The notes under the pieces: generated by a model
The model's input: only the letters and a program-made list of their open reading frames with translations
Database searches by the model: none
What the model was told of the DNA's origin: nothing
Translations under genes and position numbers: made by a program
Assembly: GCA_016789725.1 (NCBI GenBank)
Contig: JAEUQN010000052.1
Span: 1 to 39,153 of the forward strand
Reading direction: 5' to 3'
Length of the DNA: 39,153 bases
From: Blastocatellia bacterium
Lineage (GTDB): Bacteria > Acidobacteriota > Blastocatellia > RBC074
Part shown: in pieces, positions 36,318-39,153 of the stretch
How the letters are laid out: each line of letters begins with the position of its first letter
How positions within the stretch are numbered: the stretch's first letter is position 1

Positions 36318-39116
36318 ATGAACCTACTAAATTTCGACTCAACCTTCGAAGCACTAATGGGTTATAAGCCGCTTCGCTGGCAGACACGCCTTTATAATCG
36401 TTTGCGCATGGGAGATATTCCGCCGGGGTGTGATTTACCAACTGGTTTAGGGAAATCCTCTGTCATTCCAATCTGGCTAATTGCATTTGCCTCTCAGATA
36501 ATTGAGGGCAAAATAAGCTGCTTACCCCGTAGGCTAATTTACATCGTCAATCGCCGAACAGTGGTAGACCAAGCCACACAAATCGCTGAACGACTTCGCC
36601 ATCGCATACTTGGGCAGGTGACTGTGAATGATGCCTTTGTCGAGAGCGTCAATCAGTTGAAGTTAGCTTTACAAAAAGCGACTGCGGTCAACACAGACCT
36701 GCCTATTGCAATCAGCACGTTGAGGGGAGAACTGGCCGACAACCAAGAGTGGAAAACTGATCCGGCGCGTCCCTCAATCATTGTCGGGACAATCGACATG
36801 ATTGGTAGCAAGCTGCTCTTTTCAGGCTATGGCGATAGTTATCGGGTAAGTCCTCAGCATGCGGGGTTGGTTGGGCAGGATACGCTTATTGTTCATGACG
36901 AAGCACACTTGACTCCGGCTTTTGGAAAGCTCCTACACAGGATTGCTGAAGAACAACAATGGTTCGCAGAGCCGCGTCGGCTTTATGTTATGGAACTTTC
37001 TGCAACTCCTTCGGCGGCAGAAAGTCATTCTCCAATCCGTCTTGAGCAGGAGGATGAACTAGATGAATTGGTTCCGCAGAAACTAGATGCGGAGAAACGC
37101 TTGTTCTTCCCTGGCCCCGAAGCAACCCCATTACCTGAACAAGCTATTAAAAGAGCGTTGAAATACCAGTCTCTCGCCGTCAAGGTGCTGATTTATGTCC
37201 GCTCACCGGAGAAAGCAAAAGAAATAGCAAGTGGGTTGGAAAAAGCTTTGGGCGGGACGGCAAAACAAAACGTGGCGTTGTTGACAGGAACTGTTCGTGG
37301 TCACGAGCGCGACCAATTGGTTCGTGACAATTTAGTTTATCAAGCACTTTTGCAGAGTCAGGTTCGCGTTGAGCAAACGGTTTATCTGGTTAGCACTTCG
37401 GCTGGGGAAGTCGGAATTGATTTAGACGCTGACCATATCATCTGTGACCTAACGACATTGGACTCGATGATTCAACGTTTCGGGCGTGTCAATCGGCTTG
37501 GAGGCAAGGGACGCAAGGCACGCATTGAAGTCATTACCGAGAAGAAGGAAGAAACGAGGAAAGAGGAAACAAAGCCGGAAAAGCAGAAAGAACCTTCGCC
37601 AATGGAATTTGCCGTTGCCAACACCGAGCCGATGTTGAAAAAGCTCTCGAAGTTTGAGGATGAGGAAGGCGGTTACAACGCAAGCCCGCGTGCAGTGCAA
37701 GACCTGCTCCGCAAATTGACCGACGAAGAAAGGGACAAATCTTTTGCACCCAAACCTGCGATTGTCCCAGTGACCGATATTTTGTTTGACGCCTGGGCGC
37801 TTACCACCATCTACCAGGAATTACCTGGCCGACCAGCGGTTGCCCCATACCTTCACGGGCTCACGTTCGATCCTCCCGAAACTTACATCGCTTGGCGTTC
37901 AGAGGTGAAGTTCTTGGCGGAAGCCAAGATTTCTCCGCAAAGGCTACGTGAATGGTTTCAGCTTTGTCGCATCGAGGCGCGCGAACGTTTGCACGACCAG
38001 ACAAGCCGAATCGCGAAAGAGCTTGGGAAAATTGCTAAACGATGGGGTGACACGCCGCTGCCTTGTGTCTTACTCACAGAGCGCGGCGAAGCGGAGTTAG
38101 TCTCTTTGCAAGAGTTGCTGAAACGTGATGCCAGCGCGCTCCAATTTTGCACACTGGTGCTGCCTGTTGAAGCCAATGGCTTAGCGAGCAGAGGGATGTT
38201 GGACGGTGGGGAGAAGGAAGCAAAAGATATTCAATTGGATGTGACGGAAGCTGCGGGAACTCGCATGCGAATCATTCTCAACTGTGCCGGAGACGTATAT
38301 TGGCATCATCCACTTGTGAAACCCCTCAGCGAAACGGCAGACGCTAATTCGCCGTTAGTGGAGCAAGAGTATTCTTCTTTGCAAAGAGCCGCGACCAGCA
38401 TCGCTCGCAGCTACGGCAAAGTTGTGTCTGAAATCATTCCGCTAACGACGCTTCCTGAAGATGATGAAGACGAAGCCACAGCCCACTTCCTGTTGCTCTT
38501 GGTTGAGCCGAAACAAGCAGCCACCGAGAACCCAGAGCTAACCAGTTACGAACAAGACATAACGTTGGATGACCACCTTACGCAAGCAGGCTTTTATGCC
38601 GACAAGATTGCCCGCGCTTTAAGGTTGGAGGAATCGCTGCACGATGCCGTGGTGATAGCCGCCAAGTGGCACGACGTAGGCAAAAATCGGCGGCGCTGGC
38701 AGCACGCCATTTACAACGATGACCACAACCTGTTTTTTGCCAAATCCGGCCCGAAAGGAATGGATTGGCGGCGGCTGGGCGGCTATCGCCATGAGTTCGG
38801 CTCATTACTGGATGCTGCTCAAGCCAGTGAAATCATCGCACTCCATGAAGCAGACCTCATCTTGCATTTGATCGCTGCGCACCACGGTCGAGCCAGGCCG
38901 CATTTCGACCCGGATGGCTGGGATATGGAGCGTTATACCACCGCGCAAAACGCAGAGGCCGCACACGAAGTCATGCGCCGTTACGCTCGCCTGCAAAAAC
39001 GCTTTGGCAGATGGGGACTGGCGTGGCTTGAATCTCTGGTTCGTTGCGCTGATGTATTGGCATCTCAGCAAGCGGCACAGCAAGCGGCTTTGCCACCAAC
39101 CAAAGAGGACAAATGA
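36318..39116 (+). CDS. cas3: Cas3 helicase-nuclease, type I-G (former I-U), HD domain C-terminal
   Basis: A 932-residue SF2 helicase that unwinds and cuts target DNA after recruitment by Cascade. Walker A PTGLGKS is at residues 41-47, the DEAH box at 194-197 in VHDEAHLTPAF, and motif VI QRFGRVNR starts at 386. An acidic/basic stretch EKKEETRKEETKPEK near 410-425 is an interdomain linker. The HD nuclease is at the C-terminus: KWHDVGKN (His785, Asp786), AAHHGRARPH (His855, His856) and RCADVLA (Asp912). Most Cas3 proteins carry HD at the N-terminus; the reverse order is typical of type I-G. The stop overlaps the next gene in ATGATGA. The ribosome site is weak. Confidence 0.92.
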   Translation: MNLLNFDSTFEALMGYKPLRWQTRLYNRLRMGDIPPGCDLPTGLGKSSVIPIWLIAFASQIIEGKISCLPRRLIYIVNRRTVVDQATQIAERLRHRILGQVTVNDAFVESVNQLKLALQKATAVNTDLPIAISTLRGELADNQEWKTDPARPSIIVGTIDMIGSKLLFSGYGDSYRVSPQHAGLVGQDTLIVHDEAHLTPAFGKLLHRIAEEQQWFAEPRRLYVMELSATPSAAESHSPIRLEQEDELDELVPQKLDAEKRLFFPGPEATPLPEQAIKRALKYQSLAVKVLIYVRSPEKAKEIASGLEKALGGTAKQNVALLTGTVRGHERDQLVRDNLVYQALLQSQVRVEQTVYLVSTSAGEVGIDLDADHIICDLTTLDSMIQRFGRVNRLGGKGRKARIEVITEKKEETRKEETKPEKQKEPSPMEFAVANTEPMLKKLSKFEDEEGGYNASPRAVQDLLRKLTDEERDKSFAPKPAIVPVTDILFDAWALTTIYQELPGRPAVAPYLHGLTFDPPETYIAWRSEVKFLAEAKISPQRLREWFQLCRIEARERLHDQTSRIAKELGKIAKRWGDTPLPCVLLTERGEAELVSLQELLKRDASALQFCTLVLPVEANGLASRGMLDGGEKEAKDIQLDVTEAAGTRMRIILNCAGDVYWHHPLVKPLSETADANSPLVEQEYSSLQRAATSIARSYGKVVSEIIPLTTLPEDDEDEATAHFLLLLVEPKQAATENPELTSYEQDITLDDHLTQAGFYADKIARALRLEESLHDAVVIAAKWHDVGKNRRRWQHAIYNDDHNLFFAKSGPKGMDWRRLGGYRHEFGSLLDAAQASEIIALHEADLILHLIAAHHGRARPHFDPDGWDMERYTTAQNAEAAHEVMRRYARLQKRFGRWGLAWLESLVRCADVLASQQAAQQAALPPTKEDK

Positions 39117-39153
39117 TGACTGACAAACCAAACATAAACGTCAAAGTTGATGT
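39113..39153 (+). CDS. next cas gene, first codons only
   Basis: Thirteen complete codons, MMTDKPNINVKVD, start inside the end of cas3 (ATG 39113 or 39116) and run off the window. Tight overlap says it is translationally coupled to cas3. In the Geobacter-type I-G operon the gene after cas3 encodes an effector-complex component, so this is probably such a subunit. The fragment is too short to name. Confidence 0.6.
   Translation, partial: MMTDKPNINVKVD

Overview
The window looks like a chromosomal segment of an Acidobacteriota bacterium, most likely class Blastocatellia. This rests on a secreted VWA protein of the Acidobacteria-type VWFA family, a broad mix of envelope and heterotroph genes, moderate GC and many intergenic palindromes. 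No rRNA or tRNA gene was seen, so the taxonomy is inference from protein flavour only.

Layout. 1-480: 5' end of an IS110-family insertion sequence on the minus strand, with a long structured non-coding leader that may encode a bridge RNA. 543-8472: secreted VWA protein (-), MtaD-type deaminase (+), GT9 glycosyltransferase (+), YmdB-type phosphoesterase (+), orphan membrane protein (-), double-PDZ protein (-), long-chain acyl-CoA ligase (-). 8608-11346 (-): a divergent sigma-factor-like protein followed by a zinc-finger anti-sigma-like protein, then proline dehydrogenase. 11613-15122 (+): a 1169-residue PglY/DUF6079-like ATPase without recognisable BREX partners. 15315-22609 (+): GT2 glycosyltransferase, two tandem 959-residue YfhO membrane proteins and a lipoprotein, probably a surface glycosylation cluster. 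22677-25704 (-): PhzF-like protein, KDG kinase and KDPG aldolase, separated by two copies of a palindromic-ended repeat of about 172 bp. 25816-30927: secreted protein, 2Fe-2S protein, S66 LD-carboxypeptidase and a secreted protein with two predicted seven-bladed FG-GAP propellers. 31075-34857 (-): a tight array of DUF433 antitoxin, DUF5615 toxin, LolD-type ATPase and a ClpC with an aberrant middle region. 35115-39153 (+): a WYL-domain regulator, a type I-G (former I-U) Cas3 with a C-terminal HD nuclease, and the first codons of the next cas gene, cut by the window edge.

How the genes work together. kdgK and eda encode the last two steps of 2-keto-3-deoxygluconate catabolism (KDG to KDPG to pyruvate and glyceraldehyde-3-phosphate). 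The eda start region holds a perfect 11-bp hairpin that buries its Shine-Dalgarno sequence. The GT2 gene and the second YfhO gene carry matching promoter-like elements at the same distance from their start codons, suggesting a duplicated, co-regulated unit. The right end is the regulatory and Cas3 end of a type I-G CRISPR-Cas operon whose effector and adaptation genes and array must lie outside the window.

The best candidates for new biology are the IS110 leader RNA, the orphan PglY-like ATPase, the ClpC with a disordered Pro/Arg/Asp linker in place of its coiled-coil M-domain, the toxin-antitoxin pair coupled to lolD-clpC, and the hairpin at eda.
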